Positions 1 through 8,433 are shown, counted from the stretch's first letter. The stretch: 64,000 bases of DNA from Gp6-AA40 sp036802945 (GCA_036802945.1 DAIRVG010000015.1:1-64000), one strand, 5' to 3'. Made by a program: numbers and translations. Notes: generated by a model from the sequence alone, not told the origin.

Positions 1-195
1 TGCGGGGTGAGCGCATTTGCTCATGAAATTGGGCAGGCACGAATTCACACCAGATCCTAATCTCCTTGTCCGTTCTGGCCGATTAACTGTAAGGGGGGCG
101 CTCGTCCGCGCTCGTTCTTCGACCATGCCCGGGGCTGAGGGGCAGGTTTTCCGTCCCAGACTCAACCTGTCCGCGCCGAAGGCTGTCATTTCTCT

Positions 196-2715
196 ATGGA
201 TCAACACGATTCGGGCACTCGCGGGGACAGCGAGGGACTGTGGGACTGGAATCTGGCCTCCGACCGGATTCATTTCTCCCCTCGATGGGTCTCCCTCATC
301 GGCTGTGAAGACCATGAGGTCGGCAACACGCCGGAGGAATGGCTCCTGAGAGTCCATCCCGAGGATCTCGACCAGGTGTTGAGTGAAATCGAGGCCGCCC
401 GGGCGCAGGGGCCGCCCGAGTTCGGCTTCCGTCACCGCTTGCGCCACAAGGACGGCGCGTACCGTTGGGTGTCGTGCCGCGGTGAGGCTGTGCGGGAGGG
501 CGGGCAGGCGGTCCGTTTGATGGGCTCGCACGCAGACGTGACCGCGGACACGGTCACCGATCGGGTGACCGGACTTCCCAACCGCCTGTTGCTGCTCGAT
601 CGTTTGACGCACTCAATCGAGCGGGCGAATAAGTACCAGGGGTTTCACTTTGCCCTGCTGCTCCTCGACCTCGGCCGGCCGGCAACGCCTGCGGGGCCAT
701 CGGGGCCGGCCACCACGGATCCACTCCTGACTGCCGCGGCCCGGCGCCTGGAAACCTGCCTGCGCATCGGGGAGACGACGCCCAGCTTGCGCCACAACGA
801 TCTCGTGGCGCGAGTGCAGGGTGACCAGTTCGCCATCCTGCTCGATGGCTTGAAAGATGTCGGCCACGCCAAGGTTGTGGCCGATCGCATTCTCGGGGAG
901 GTCCTCGCCCCCTTCACCGTGAGCGGCCGCGAGCTCTTTCTGTCGGCGAGCGTTGGCCTTGCTGTCAGCGCGACCGGCTATACGAACGCCGATGACGTGT
1001 TGCGCGATGCGGAAACCGCGCTCCATCGGGCACGAGTGATGGGTGGATCCCACTGCGAAATCTTCGACACTGCCATTCTGAAATCGGAACGAGCGGAGCT
1101 GCAGTTGGAAGGTGACTTGAAGCAGGCGCTCGATCGCCGCGAGTTCCACCTCTTCTACCAGCCGATTGTGTCGCTTGCGTCGAATCAGATCATTGGACTC
1201 GAGGCGCTGGTGCGATGGCAGCACCCGGTCCTGGGCATGATTCCGCCCCTCGACTTCATTCCCATTGCGGAGAGGACCGGATTCATCGTCCCGCTGGGCA
1301 ACTGGATCCTGCGCGAGGCCTGTCTCCGGCTCAAAGCCTGGCACGATAGTGCGCCGCTCTCAGCGGACCTGTGGGTGTCCGTCAATCTGTCCAGCGTGCA
1401 GTTGAGGGACCCGGCGCTCGTCGAACAGATCGCAGAGACGTTGCGCGACTCCTCCCTCGAGGCGCGCAGCCTGGTGCTGGAACTGACCGAAGGCATCGCG
1501 ATGGAAAATCCCACCGCGGTCAAGACCCTGCTGATGCAACTCCGGGCCATGGGCGTCCGAATCAGCATCGACGATTTCGGTACCGGATATTCCTCCCTCG
1601 CCTATCTGCGGCAGTTCCCGGTGGACGCGCTGAAGATCGACCGGTCGTTTACCCGCGGCATGGAAACCCACAAGGACACCGCGGAGATCATCGGCACCCT
1701 GACCACCATGGCGAAGCAATTGGGGCTGCACGTGGTTGCCGAAGGCATCGAGAATGAAGAACAGGTGGCATTGCTCCGGTCGCTGAACTGCGAGTCTGCG
1801 CAGGGGTATCTGTTCGCCAAACCGCTTGACGTCAAAAGAGCGACGGAACTGTTGAAGACCGGGCTTCCGGCGCGGCCGGCAGGGCGTAGGTCGGAGTCAC
1901 GCGATCTCAGAAGGCTATCCCCGACAGTCAGATGGCTCTCTGTTGCGGCGGCCATAGTGCTTCTGATGTCCGCTGGCCTCGTTGCGCGGTTCGCCACCGG
2001 ATCTCAGTCCGCTGTCCAATCCGCTTCCCCACTTCCTCTCGAAAAGGCGGAGGACGGACCGCGTGTCGGAACCCTCGTGGACCCCGGTGCTCCGATCCGA
2101 ACGTCCGACGTGTTTCTCGAGAGTGCCGCGCCTGCCGCGCCATCGAACGTCAAGGGACTCGATGACCGTCGAGGCGGCAACGGATTGGATGACCGTCGAG
2201 GCGGCAACGGATTGGATGACCGTAGAGGAGGCAACGGACTGGATGACCGTAGAGGCGGACCTTCAGGTCCGCCTGCAGCCAAACGCAAGGAAGAGCGATC
2301 CAGCATCAGACGCGAGGAAGACCTGTCGGCTCAGTCGTCGGCTCAGCATCCGGCAGCCGTGACGGCGAACTCTATCGCAACCCCGGAGGCCAGCGAGACG
2401 AGCGCGTCGGCGACGGAGATCCTTGCGCCCGCCGTGCAGGAGCTAACGTCCCTCAGCGTTGTGCATCTACATCTCGTCGGGAGCTGCCAGGGGCGTCTGG
2501 TCGTGTCTCACGACGGGGTGGCATTCGTGCCCGATGAGACGAAGGACGGCTTTGCGCTCAGGTACACCGAATTCCTGCATACGCTGGCGGACGGGATGCT
2601 GATCATCAAGTCCACCACCAGAACCTATCGCTTCAAGGCGGCCGCTACGGCCGGCAAGGATGACGACGGAGCCCAGCTCCACGATGTCGTAGCGAGCATC
2701 GCGCGCTTTCGCTAG
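196..2715 (+). CDS. PAS-GGDEF-EAL c-di-GMP phosphodiesterase with C-terminal membrane anchor and PH-like domain
   Basis: This 839-residue protein probably hydrolyses cyclic di-GMP. A PAS/PAC domain covers about residues 10-115. A GGDEF-like domain follows to about 290, but its signature is degenerate (QGDQF at 208-212), so cyclase activity is unlikely. The EAL domain (about 305-550) looks intact, with E336-A337-L338, DDFGTGYSS, LKIDRSF and AEGIENEEQ. One transmembrane segment lies near 579-601. An in-frame repeat of GLDDRRGGN begins near residue 654. The last 90 residues (HLHLVGSCQGRL, RYTEFLHTLADG) match a small PH-like domain that I recall from acidobacterial proteins. With one membrane span, that domain would sit outside the cytoplasm, an unusual place relative to GGDEF-EAL. 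No clear ribosome binding site precedes the ATG, so the start is moderately certain. Confidence 0.9.
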   Translation: MDQHDSGTRGDSEGLWDWNLASDRIHFSPRWVSLIGCEDHEVGNTPEEWLLRVHPEDLDQVLSEIEAARAQGPPEFGFRHRLRHKDGAYRWVSCRGEAVREGGQAVRLMGSHADVTADTVTDRVTGLPNRLLLLDRLTHSIERANKYQGFHFALLLLDLGRPATPAGPSGPATTDPLLTAAARRLETCLRIGETTPSLRHNDLVARVQGDQFAILLDGLKDVGHAKVVADRILGEVLAPFTVSGRELFLSASVGLAVSATGYTNADDVLRDAETALHRARVMGGSHCEIFDTAILKSERAELQLEGDLKQALDRREFHLFYQPIVSLASNQIIGLEALVRWQHPVLGMIPPLDFIPIAERTGFIVPLGNWILREACLRLKAWHDSAPLSADLWVSVNLSSVQLRDPALVEQIAETLRDSSLEARSLVLELTEGIAMENPTAVKTLLMQLRAMGVRISIDDFGTGYSSLAYLRQFPVDALKIDRSFTRGMETHKDTAEIIGTLTTMAKQLGLHVVAEGIENEEQVALLRSLNCESAQGYLFAKPLDVKRATELLKTGLPARPAGRRSESRDLRRLSPTVRWLSVAAAIVLLMSAGLVARFATGSQSAVQSASPLPLEKAEDGPRVGTLVDPGAPIRTSDVFLESAAPAAPSNVKGLDDRRGGNGLDDRRGGNGLDDRRGGNGLDDRRGGPSGPPAAKRKEERSSIRREEDLSAQSSAQHPAAVTANSIATPEASETSASATEILAPAVQELTSLSVVHLHLVGSCQGRLVVSHDGVAFVPDETKDGFALRYTEFLHTLADGMLIIKSTTRTYRFKAAATAGKDDDGAQLHDVVASIARFR
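2155..2259 (+). repeat. In-frame 27-bp tandem repeat, about four units
   Basis: Units start at 2155, 2182, 2209 and 2236; the last has 24 bases. Each full unit encodes GLDDRRGGN. Units 1-3 differ at only a few positions. The unit length is a multiple of three, so copy number can change without breaking the frame. It lies in the linker between the membrane segment and the C-terminal domain. Confidence 0.95.
2254..2273. repeat. Palindrome of the GCGGACCT-AGGTCCGC family inside a coding region
   Basis: A perfect 9-bp inverted repeat, GGCGGACCT / AGGTCCGCC, with a 2-base loop follows the 27-bp tandem array. The same 8-bp core recurs in an intergenic site at 44911-44928. This suggests a dispersed palindromic element that has been captured by the reading frame here. 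Confidence 0.85.
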
Positions 2716-2733
2716 CGTCGTCAGCGGTTGTGA

Positions 2734-2832
2734 GCCAGCTTCTTCGGGAACGTAATCGCGCGGCTTGACGCGTGGGTGACGAAGCTGAAGGCGCGGAAGG
2801 GAACGAAGCGGAAGACAGCGAAGAAACGCTAA
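2734..2832 (+). pseudogene. Possible 3' remnant of a gene with a Lys/Arg-rich tail
   Basis: An open frame of 32 codons ends at TAA 2830-2832 and encodes a strongly basic tail ending ARKGTKRKTAKKR. It has no start codon of its own after an in-frame TGA at 2731. The same basic tail appears at 7509-7550, where the stop is replaced by a Tyr codon. It may be the severed 3' end of a gene that once continued here; alternatively it is just the repeat. Confidence 0.35.
2790..2831 (+). repeat. Left copy of 42-bp direct repeat bracketing the protease cassette
   Basis: This 42-base segment matches 7509-7550 at 40 of 42 positions in the same orientation. It ends where the PGDYG-like gene ends on the other strand. 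The two copies enclose the four-gene cassette 2829-7306. Confidence 0.85.
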
Positions 2833-3260
2833 GAATCGTGCGCTAACTCGTACATCGCCTCGAAGGAGGTCTTGGAGATTGCGTACGGATCTTTGCCCTC
2901 TTGATCGTTGGAGACGAGATAGTCACCCGCTTTGTAACTGGTGACTCCTTCCTTCGTCTGCACATTCCCCGCTTGATGCGCAACTTCGGCCCAGATCGGT
3001 GTCGTCTTGCGGTACAGACCGGGACTCAGGTTTTTGTAAGTGCGCTCGAATGAATCGCTATCGACGGTATACGTATCGCCGTTATTGCTCACGACCCAAT
3101 CACCCGGTTTGCACGTTTGCGTCCCGCCCCACTTTTCGTAGGTAAAGCCCTTCGTCTGGAGCGCGAGCTGCACGGCGACAACGAATGCTGTTGCGCGCTT
3201 GACGTACCGCCGGCGTTGACCCGTGGCGCGCGAGTCCGGCATGTCAAATAAGGGTTGCAT
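2829..3260 (-). CDS. PGDYG-like protein, small cytoplasmic, unknown function
   Basis: A 143-residue protein with no signal peptide. It holds two related segments: residues 51-75 (KPGDWVVSNNGDTY, ending in FERTY) and 110-137 (KAGDYLVSND, ending in FEAMY). The GDW/GDY motif followed by a Tyr-containing strand and a [FS]FExxY helix resembles the Pfam PGDYG family, as I recall it; no function is established for that family. The gene is divergent from the DRHyd/TPR-S gene, with about 90 bases between the likely starts, which suggests a shared control region. A start at Met7 (3242) is possible. Its stop codon overlaps the end of the left direct repeat. Confidence 0.7.
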   Translation of the reverse strand: MQPLFDMPDSRATGQRRRYVKRATAFVVAVQLALQTKGFTYEKWGGTQTCKPGDWVVSNNGDTYTVDSDSFERTYKNLSPGLYRKTTPIWAEVAHQAGNVQTKEGVTSYKAGDYLVSNDQEGKDPYAISKTSFEAMYELAHDS

Positions 3261-3353
3261 GAATCAAGCCTACCGCAGCGACGTGAACCGATAGTTCGTC
3301 GGCGTACAATCTGCCAGCTCGTCAACCCGACGACAATGCGCTGGAACGAGAAT

Positions 3354-4745
3354 ATGGCAGACCCAACCGGCATCAGACCCGTGTGCTACATGGTGATGCC
3401 CTTCCGGAAGAAGAAGGTCGAGGAGCCGAGGCCGGCTGGGGCGCCAGCCGAGATCGATTTTGACGCGCTATGGGAACGGGCGTATTGGCCGGCGATCGAC
3501 GCGCTTGGCTTCTTACCCATGCGCGCCGATTTCGACCCGAGCTCGGCGATCGTCAAGGCCATGCTCGAGCGGATTGCATTCGCCGACCTCGTACTTGCGG
3601 ATATCACGCTTGGCAACGCGAACGTCTACTACGAAGTGGGGGTTCGCCACGTGGCCAGAGACACGAACTGTGTGCTGGTCGGGCCAGAGTGGTGCAAGCC
3701 GCTCTTCGACATCAGCCAGTTCGCGTCGATCCGCTTCCCGTTGGCGAGCGGCGACATTCCCGAGAGTGAGGCGGTGGTGATTCGCGATCATCTCATCGCG
3801 AAGGTCCCGGCGCTCAAGGACAGCCGAAGTCCGTACTACGAGCTCATCGCCGACTCCAAGACGGATTCGGCGCGGCGCGGTGCCTTTCGTGACTTTGCCG
3901 AGCGGCTGAGCGTGTTTCAAGCTGCCATCAAAGCCGTGCGGCTCGAAAGCGAGCCTGTGGCTAGAAAGGACCGCCTGACCACACTGATGTCGAGTCTGGT
4001 CGCAAGCGCCCTGGGGATTCCAGAGGTGGCCCTCGATCTCGTCGGGCTCATTCGTGACGAGATGGGCTGGAGCGAGGTGCGCAACTTCATCGACACTCTT
4101 CCACCCAGCACCAAGAAGCGGCCGTTCGTGCGCGAACAGTACCTGTTGGCCGTCGCCGAATCCGGTGACCCACTGTCAGCCATCGCTCAGTTGGAGAAAC
4201 TCATCGGGGAGCTTGGTGATACACCTGAGCGGCGCGGCCTGATCGGCGGGCGCTACAAGAGACTCTGGCGAACGGCGCGCAAGGCACGGGAAGCAGGTGG
4301 GGCGGCGAGCCCTTCGTTAGACGAGGCCCGATACCTGGAAAGCAGTATCGAGAGCTACACGCTCGGGATGGAGCTCGACTACAACGAGTACTTCTGCTCG
4401 TCGAATCTTCCTCAACTCCTCCGAGCCAGAGCTGAGGACGGGGATGATGAACGTGCCGCGATCGTTGACCACTTCGTCGTGGCGGCATGTGAACGGGCAC
4501 GGACCCGGGGTGTGGCCGACGAATGGCTGCGTCCGACGCTCCTCGGCGCTGCGTTTCGCGCGGGCGATGTGAAACGGGCTGCCGAATTGGCAAAGCGCAT
4601 CAAGCTTGAAGGAGCAGCGCGATGGAAGCTGAGCTCCACACTCGCCGATCTTGCCGATGCCATCCGCCAGACCGCGAACACTGAGAATCGGAGCAGGCTT
4701 CAACAAATCTACGACGACTTGACGCTGCTCGTGATGGCTCCCTAG
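3354..4745 (+). CDS. DRHyd/nucleosidase-like domain fused to a TPR-S (MAP3K TRAFs-binding-like) domain
   Basis: The N-terminal 150 residues carry the signature of nucleoside deoxyribosyltransferase/TIR-like enzymes. These are the VMPF strand (14-17), RADF (57-60), ADIT (82-85), and NVYYEVGVRH with candidate catalytic Glu94. Residues about 190-460 are all-helical, with repeats such as LAVAESGDPLSAIAQLEKL, matching the domain annotated as MAP3K TRAFs-binding or TPR-S. In animal ASK kinases the same pair of domains precedes the kinase. In bacteria it occurs in predicted immune systems, so a nucleotide- or NAD-directed sensor or effector role is inferred. An upstream in-frame ATG at 3255 would overlap the divergent gene, so the Met at 3354, directly before the conserved domain, is preferred. 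Confidence 0.75.
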   Translation: MADPTGIRPVCYMVMPFRKKKVEEPRPAGAPAEIDFDALWERAYWPAIDALGFLPMRADFDPSSAIVKAMLERIAFADLVLADITLGNANVYYEVGVRHVARDTNCVLVGPEWCKPLFDISQFASIRFPLASGDIPESEAVVIRDHLIAKVPALKDSRSPYYELIADSKTDSARRGAFRDFAERLSVFQAAIKAVRLESEPVARKDRLTTLMSSLVASALGIPEVALDLVGLIRDEMGWSEVRNFIDTLPPSTKKRPFVREQYLLAVAESGDPLSAIAQLEKLIGELGDTPERRGLIGGRYKRLWRTARKAREAGGAASPSLDEARYLESSIESYTLGMELDYNEYFCSSNLPQLLRARAEDGDDERAAIVDHFVVAACERARTRGVADEWLRPTLLGAAFRAGDVKRAAELAKRIKLEGAARWKLSSTLADLADAIRQTANTENRSRLQQIYDDLTLLVMAP

Positions 4746-4767
4746 GATGCGATCGACGCCTCTGCGT

Positions 4768-5724
4768 TCAGGCCTTCTTCAGCACTGACGCGATCCATTT
4801 CTGATAGAAGTCGACGCGAACATAGAGCCCTCCGTCGCCGCACATCGTCGTCGTGAGATCGGTTCCTCGAGACGTCGTGCCAGCCAACAGCCATTGGCCG
4901 GCGGCGTTTTTCACGAACAGGGGGCCGCCGCTGTCGCCTTTGCAGGAGTCGTGTAGCAGAAGGGGTTTGCCAGCGACAATCTCGTGACTCAGGTGACAGC
5001 CATACACCTGACCGTCTTTGCGGCCATTGACGGTGCCACGGCACGCCTGAGAAACGATCGGCACCTGAGTTTCAAGCTTCGCGCCCAACATCCCGGTACC
5101 GTCCAACCGGGTTGATCCGAAACCGACGATTCTGCCGACGGTCGCCTTGTCGATCAGCGCTTTGGGCGCCATCTTTCTCGGTGTGACGCCGGTGACCTTC
5201 TTTTCGAGAATCAGAATCATCAGATCGTTGCGAAAAGCGGCATCGAACTTTGGATGCCTGACGTGAGTTTTGACCTTGAAAATCCGTCCTTTCTTCGTCG
5301 GATCACGGCCGACGAAGACGCGTGTGTGCAATTGCTCGCAGTGACCCGCCGTGAGCACGACATTGGGGGCGATCAGCGTTCCAGTGCACCCCCAAAAATC
5401 GTCGTCACCCACCGCCACACAGTCATCGAGCGCTTTGCCGGCCACCGGTGTGCCACCGATGATGCGGGCGTTCGACGCACTACGAGCGACTGCTCTGAGG
5501 TTCGCGAGATAGCGCGGATCGTCGCCAAGTCGCGGGCCTCTTGCTCGTGTCCCGGCATCGCTCGTCCGAGCCGCGACAACCGGGCGAGACGGCATGACCG
5601 GGGCGATCCTCGCGGTGAGCTCGTCGAAAAACGCGCGGTCGTCGTCCGGCGCGGCTTTATGTGCATGCCGGACGGCCTTGGCGACAGTCGCGGAGATCTG
5701 TTTTACCGGCGTTGACTTACTCAT
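4768..5724 (-). CDS. Trypsin-like serine protease (S1), zymogen without signal peptide
   Basis: The chymotrypsin-fold triad is complete: His128 (LTAGHC), Asp167 (NDLMIL) and Ser265 (GDSGGPL). Asp259 is at the base of the specificity pocket, predicting cleavage after Arg/Lys. Residues 88-91 are IIGG preceded by Arg87, a classical activation site, so residues 1-87 look like a propeptide. The N-terminus is charged (MSKSTPVKQISATVAKAVRHAH) and no hydrophobic signal is seen, unlike most bacterial S1 proteases. The start at 5724 lies 10 bases after the stop of the subtilisin gene, so the two are probably one operon. A further upstream Met at 5775 would overlap that gene. It converges with the DRHyd/TPR-S gene. 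Confidence 0.9.
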   Translation of the reverse strand: MSKSTPVKQISATVAKAVRHAHKAAPDDDRAFFDELTARIAPVMPSRPVVAARTSDAGTRARGPRLGDDPRYLANLRAVARSASNARIIGGTPVAGKALDDCVAVGDDDFWGCTGTLIAPNVVLTAGHCEQLHTRVFVGRDPTKKGRIFKVKTHVRHPKFDAAFRNDLMILILEKKVTGVTPRKMAPKALIDKATVGRIVGFGSTRLDGTGMLGAKLETQVPIVSQACRGTVNGRKDGQVYGCHLSHEIVAGKPLLLHDSCKGDSGGPLFVKNAAGQWLLAGTTSRGTDLTTTMCGDGGLYVRVDFYQKWIASVLKKA

Positions 5725-5734
5725 AATCGCTCGC

Positions 5735-7306
5735 TTAGACCGACTGGATGGCACGCATGGCATCGACCAGTCCACGCCCCTGGAAATAGGGGGCGCGATT
5801 GAGGTCGGTTGCCGTGGACAGAAAGATCCGTTTCACTTCTTCCGGCTGTTGCACGTATTCACGCCGGATCGAAAGGAACGCCGCAATCACGCCGGAGACG
5901 TGCGGCGCCGCCATACTGGTGCCACTGTCCTCGCGATAAAGCGCCGCCGGCCTGCTCGTTCTCTTCCTGACGGGAGGCCGTGCACCCGTCCGCCGCATCT
6001 GGCTCGACGAGCACGACACGATCTTTTCGCCGGGCGCAAGGAGATCCGGCTTCATCCGACCGTCGCCAGTGGGCCCTTTCGACGAAAAATACGAGACGCC
6101 ATACATGTGAGGCATCTCGCGGTGCGTTGATCCCACCGTGATCGCGAGATCGGAATTTCCTGGATCGTTAATCGTCAGATCCAGCCCCGCGGACACGACC
6201 CCTTGCTGTTCGCTCTGCACGAAGCCGTAGCCGGAGTTGCCGGCAGCGACAACGACCACCACGCCGGATTTCACCAGCCGATCGACTTCGACGCAGAGCG
6301 GGCTTTGACCGCACGCGAACCATTCGGGGTCGAAGTCATAACCAACCGACAGATTCACGCCGTGCACGAGCAGCCGTTTCCCGTACCCATTCAGCCGCTG
6401 GATGTATTGAATGGCCGTCATGATGCTGCTGGCGCGACCGGTTCCATTGCCACGGCCGTCTGCGTCCATGACCTTGAGACTGAGCAGCTTACAGCGCGGC
6501 GCCATCCCCGCGATGCTCTCGAGTTCCTTCGTGACTTCCGTCGGCACGTCATTCTCGTCGCGGTACCGGGTCGTCGCGAAAATTCTGGCCTCTCCGGGCC
6601 CAATCTGACCCGCGATGATGCCGGCCACATGCGTTCCGTGACCAAACGGGTCCTGTAGGGGATTGCCACCGCCGAGGGTGAAATCACGGTGCTCGAGGGG
6701 AAGCGGAAGAAGAAGGTTCTTGTGCTTTCGAAAATGCGGGTGTGACCCGTCGATCCCTGAGTCGATGACAGCCCACACAATCTCTGAGCCGAGCGCGGAA
6801 AATGCGTTGTGCGCCGCGTCTCCCTTGACGGTGCTGATCGACTTGTTGATGAGGGGTTTCAGCTCAAAATCGGGCCAGATGTGGTGAATGGCTCGATCCG
6901 CTTTCTGGCGTTCGGGACCACTGTCGCGCCGCACCAACTCCTTGATGACTTCCGCTTTGAGAGTCGCAAAGACATACGGCATGTCTCCGCTCGATTCGGT
7001 GAGTACTCCCTGCTTCACGTCCGGGCGCTCACCCTTACGAACCAATTTGTCGATCTCCGCCAAGACGACGCGACGTGCACCGTCGATGCCTTTCTTATAG
7101 TCAAGGTTCAAATCGATGGCCACGTGAAATAAGCGCGTCTTGGCCTCAGCCTCTTTGAACTGCTTGAGCAGGGGAATTGCAATGACTGTGCGATCAAGAA
7201 CGTCGGGGAGAAAGCCGACCTTCTCGGGATCGCGATCGGATCGCCCCTTCTTTGCCACGGACGTCGAGGTCCTTCGAGGTCTCGCCGTCGATTTCTTGCG
7301 GGGCAT
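5735..7306 (-). CDS. Subtilisin-like serine protease (S8), without signal peptide
   Basis: A 523-residue subtilase with catalytic Asp182 (AVIDSGIDGSHP), His223 (GHGTHVAG), oxyanion Asn357 (AAGNSG) and Ser464 (GTSMAAPHVSG). The first 25 residues are Lys/Arg/Ser/Thr rich (MPRKKSTARPRRTSTSVAKK) and no hydrophobic export signal is visible. About 170 residues precede the catalytic domain; they could be an inhibitory propeptide or a regulatory domain. It is the first gene of a two-gene operon with the trypsin-like zymogen, which has an Arg-Ile activation site. A protease cascade under control of the DRHyd/TPR-S protein is plausible but is inferred from context only. Confidence 0.9.
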   Translation of the reverse strand: MPRKKSTARPRRTSTSVAKKGRSDRDPEKVGFLPDVLDRTVIAIPLLKQFKEAEAKTRLFHVAIDLNLDYKKGIDGARRVVLAEIDKLVRKGERPDVKQGVLTESSGDMPYVFATLKAEVIKELVRRDSGPERQKADRAIHHIWPDFELKPLINKSISTVKGDAAHNAFSALGSEIVWAVIDSGIDGSHPHFRKHKNLLLPLPLEHRDFTLGGGNPLQDPFGHGTHVAGIIAGQIGPGEARIFATTRYRDENDVPTEVTKELESIAGMAPRCKLLSLKVMDADGRGNGTGRASSIMTAIQYIQRLNGYGKRLLVHGVNLSVGYDFDPEWFACGQSPLCVEVDRLVKSGVVVVVAAGNSGYGFVQSEQQGVVSAGLDLTINDPGNSDLAITVGSTHREMPHMYGVSYFSSKGPTGDGRMKPDLLAPGEKIVSCSSSQMRRTGARPPVRKRTSRPAALYREDSGTSMAAPHVSGVIAAFLSIRREYVQQPEEVKRIFLSTATDLNRAPYFQGRGLVDAMRAIQSV

Positions 7307-7508
7307 AGCTTCTCCCTGTGAAGAGTTGGTCCGGCTTCATTACTCCAGCAAGATCTGGACGATCTTCGCTGGCGTCGCATGTGGCTTAATCGGCCGACCA
7401 GATTTGTTCAGCGATCTGCTGGCCGCTCCAATAATTCCTGGCCTTGAAGATCGACGAGCCAGAATTGTCATCGCAGGTAATCCGGATTGGCAAACGAAAA
7501 AGGCTTGC

Positions 7509-7550
7509 GGCGCGGAAGGGAACGAAGCGGAAGGCGGCGAAGAAACGCTA
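7509..7550 (+). repeat. Right copy of 42-bp direct repeat bracketing the protease cassette
   Basis: It matches 2790-2831 at 40 of 42 bases. In one frame it encodes the same basic tail (ARKGTKRKAAKKR), but the stop codon TAA of the left copy is TAC here. Confidence 0.85.
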
Positions 7551-7605
7551 CGGTGTGCGACCGGCCACCAGAACCGATAGCTTGAGGCGGCCGCCTCGCG
7601 AAATG

Positions 7606-7638
7606 AACCACGAAGGCCCCGATGTGACCTTCGTGGTT
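7606..7638. repeat. Inverted repeat AACCACGAAGG / CCTTCGTGGTT
   Basis: A perfect 11-bp stem with an 11-base loop lies just downstream of the minus-strand gene at 7652-8433. It could end transcription of that gene, although no T-run follows. The arms share the ACCACGAAG word with the larger palindromic element at 8689-8793, so it is probably a short member of the same dispersed family. Confidence 0.8.
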
Positions 7639-7651
7639 TACCTTGGCGGAA

Positions 7652-8433
7652 TCAGACTCTCACTTTCGGGCTGTTCTCGCACGATGTCGAAACGCGCTGT
7701 AGCGAACGGACCTGCATCTCGCGCTCGACGAGCGTGCCGGTCACGCTGACTTTCTGCCCGACATGATCCGACAGCTTCAGCCGCTGCGCCGCATCGACAA
7801 CCTCGATGGACGCCGAGCCTTTCTTCAGGAACCCTGATTTCCAGCTCCGCGACTTTGGTGCATCCTCGCCGACTGTGTCCTTCAGCCGGAACGTCGTCTC
7901 ATCGGCGCGTTCCAGACATCCAGTAATCGTCACTGCCGCCAACNNNNNNNNNNNNNNNNNNNNNNNNNNNNNNNNNNNNNNNNNNNNNNNNNNNNNNNNN
8001 NNNNNNNNNNNNNNNNNNNNNNNNNNNNNNNNNNNNNNNNNNNGAACGTCGTCTCATCGGCGCGTTCCAGACATCCAGTAATCGTCACTGCCGCCAACTG
8101 CGCTGCCGGTTCCTTCTCCGCCGGCAACACTGCGGGCGCGATCGCCTCGTCTGCTGCCTTTGCCCTGGTCCTCGGCGCAATCGCCACGGATGCCGTCGTT
8201 GCATCGGCTTCGATCGCCGCATTGTCCGCCTGCGTATCTACGTTCACGTCGTCGGCTGGCTTAGAAAGCTGGTGCGAGCTGATTAACATTCCCGCCGTTA
8301 TGATGCAAATCATCGCCAGGCCCATCGAACGAGCGCCAATCTGTCGCGTCGTCAGGCGCGTGAACTTACTCAAACGCGATGACGCCTTCGTGCGCGTAGA
8401 TTTCTTTGCGCGGATCGATTTCTTCACGGGCAT
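7652..8433 (-). CDS. Membrane-anchored OB-fold-like protein, split by an artificial gap
   Basis: The gene appears broken by 100 N at 7944-8043, but the 55 bases on each side of the N run are identical (7889-7943 and 8044-8098). Removing the N run and one copy leaves 627 bases, a single 208-residue frame with stop. The protein has a basic N-terminus, one transmembrane segment near residues 37-53, an Ala/Asp-rich linker, and a C-terminal domain beginning AVTITGCLERADETTFRL and holding HVGQKVSVTGTLVEREM. That domain looks like a small OB-fold seen in many secreted acidobacterial proteins. No enzymatic motif is visible and the function is unknown. Confidence 0.75.
7944..8043. other. Assembly gap (100 N) that is actually a contig overlap
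   Basis: Exactly 100 N are flanked by the same 55-base sequence on both sides, in the same orientation. Collapsing them restores an intact reading frame, so no sequence is likely to be missing here. Confidence 0.9.

Larger units (their letters stand above)
7307..7651. other. Intergenic stretch between subtilisin gene and OB-fold gene
   Basis: No gene is supported in these 345 bases. They hold the right copy of the 42-bp direct repeat (7509-7550) and an inverted repeat (7606-7638). Short open frames here encode basic, low-complexity peptides with no recognisable domain. Confidence 0.6.

Noticed and set aside
2155..2259. Tandem 27-bp repeats considered as a CRISPR array
   Set aside because: There are no spacers between units, the units are in frame within a coding sequence, and no cas genes are nearby.
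196..2715. Diguanylate cyclase activity of the first gene
   Set aside because: The GGDEF signature is QGDQF, lacking the residues needed for catalysis, while the EAL motifs are intact. Phosphodiesterase is the better call.
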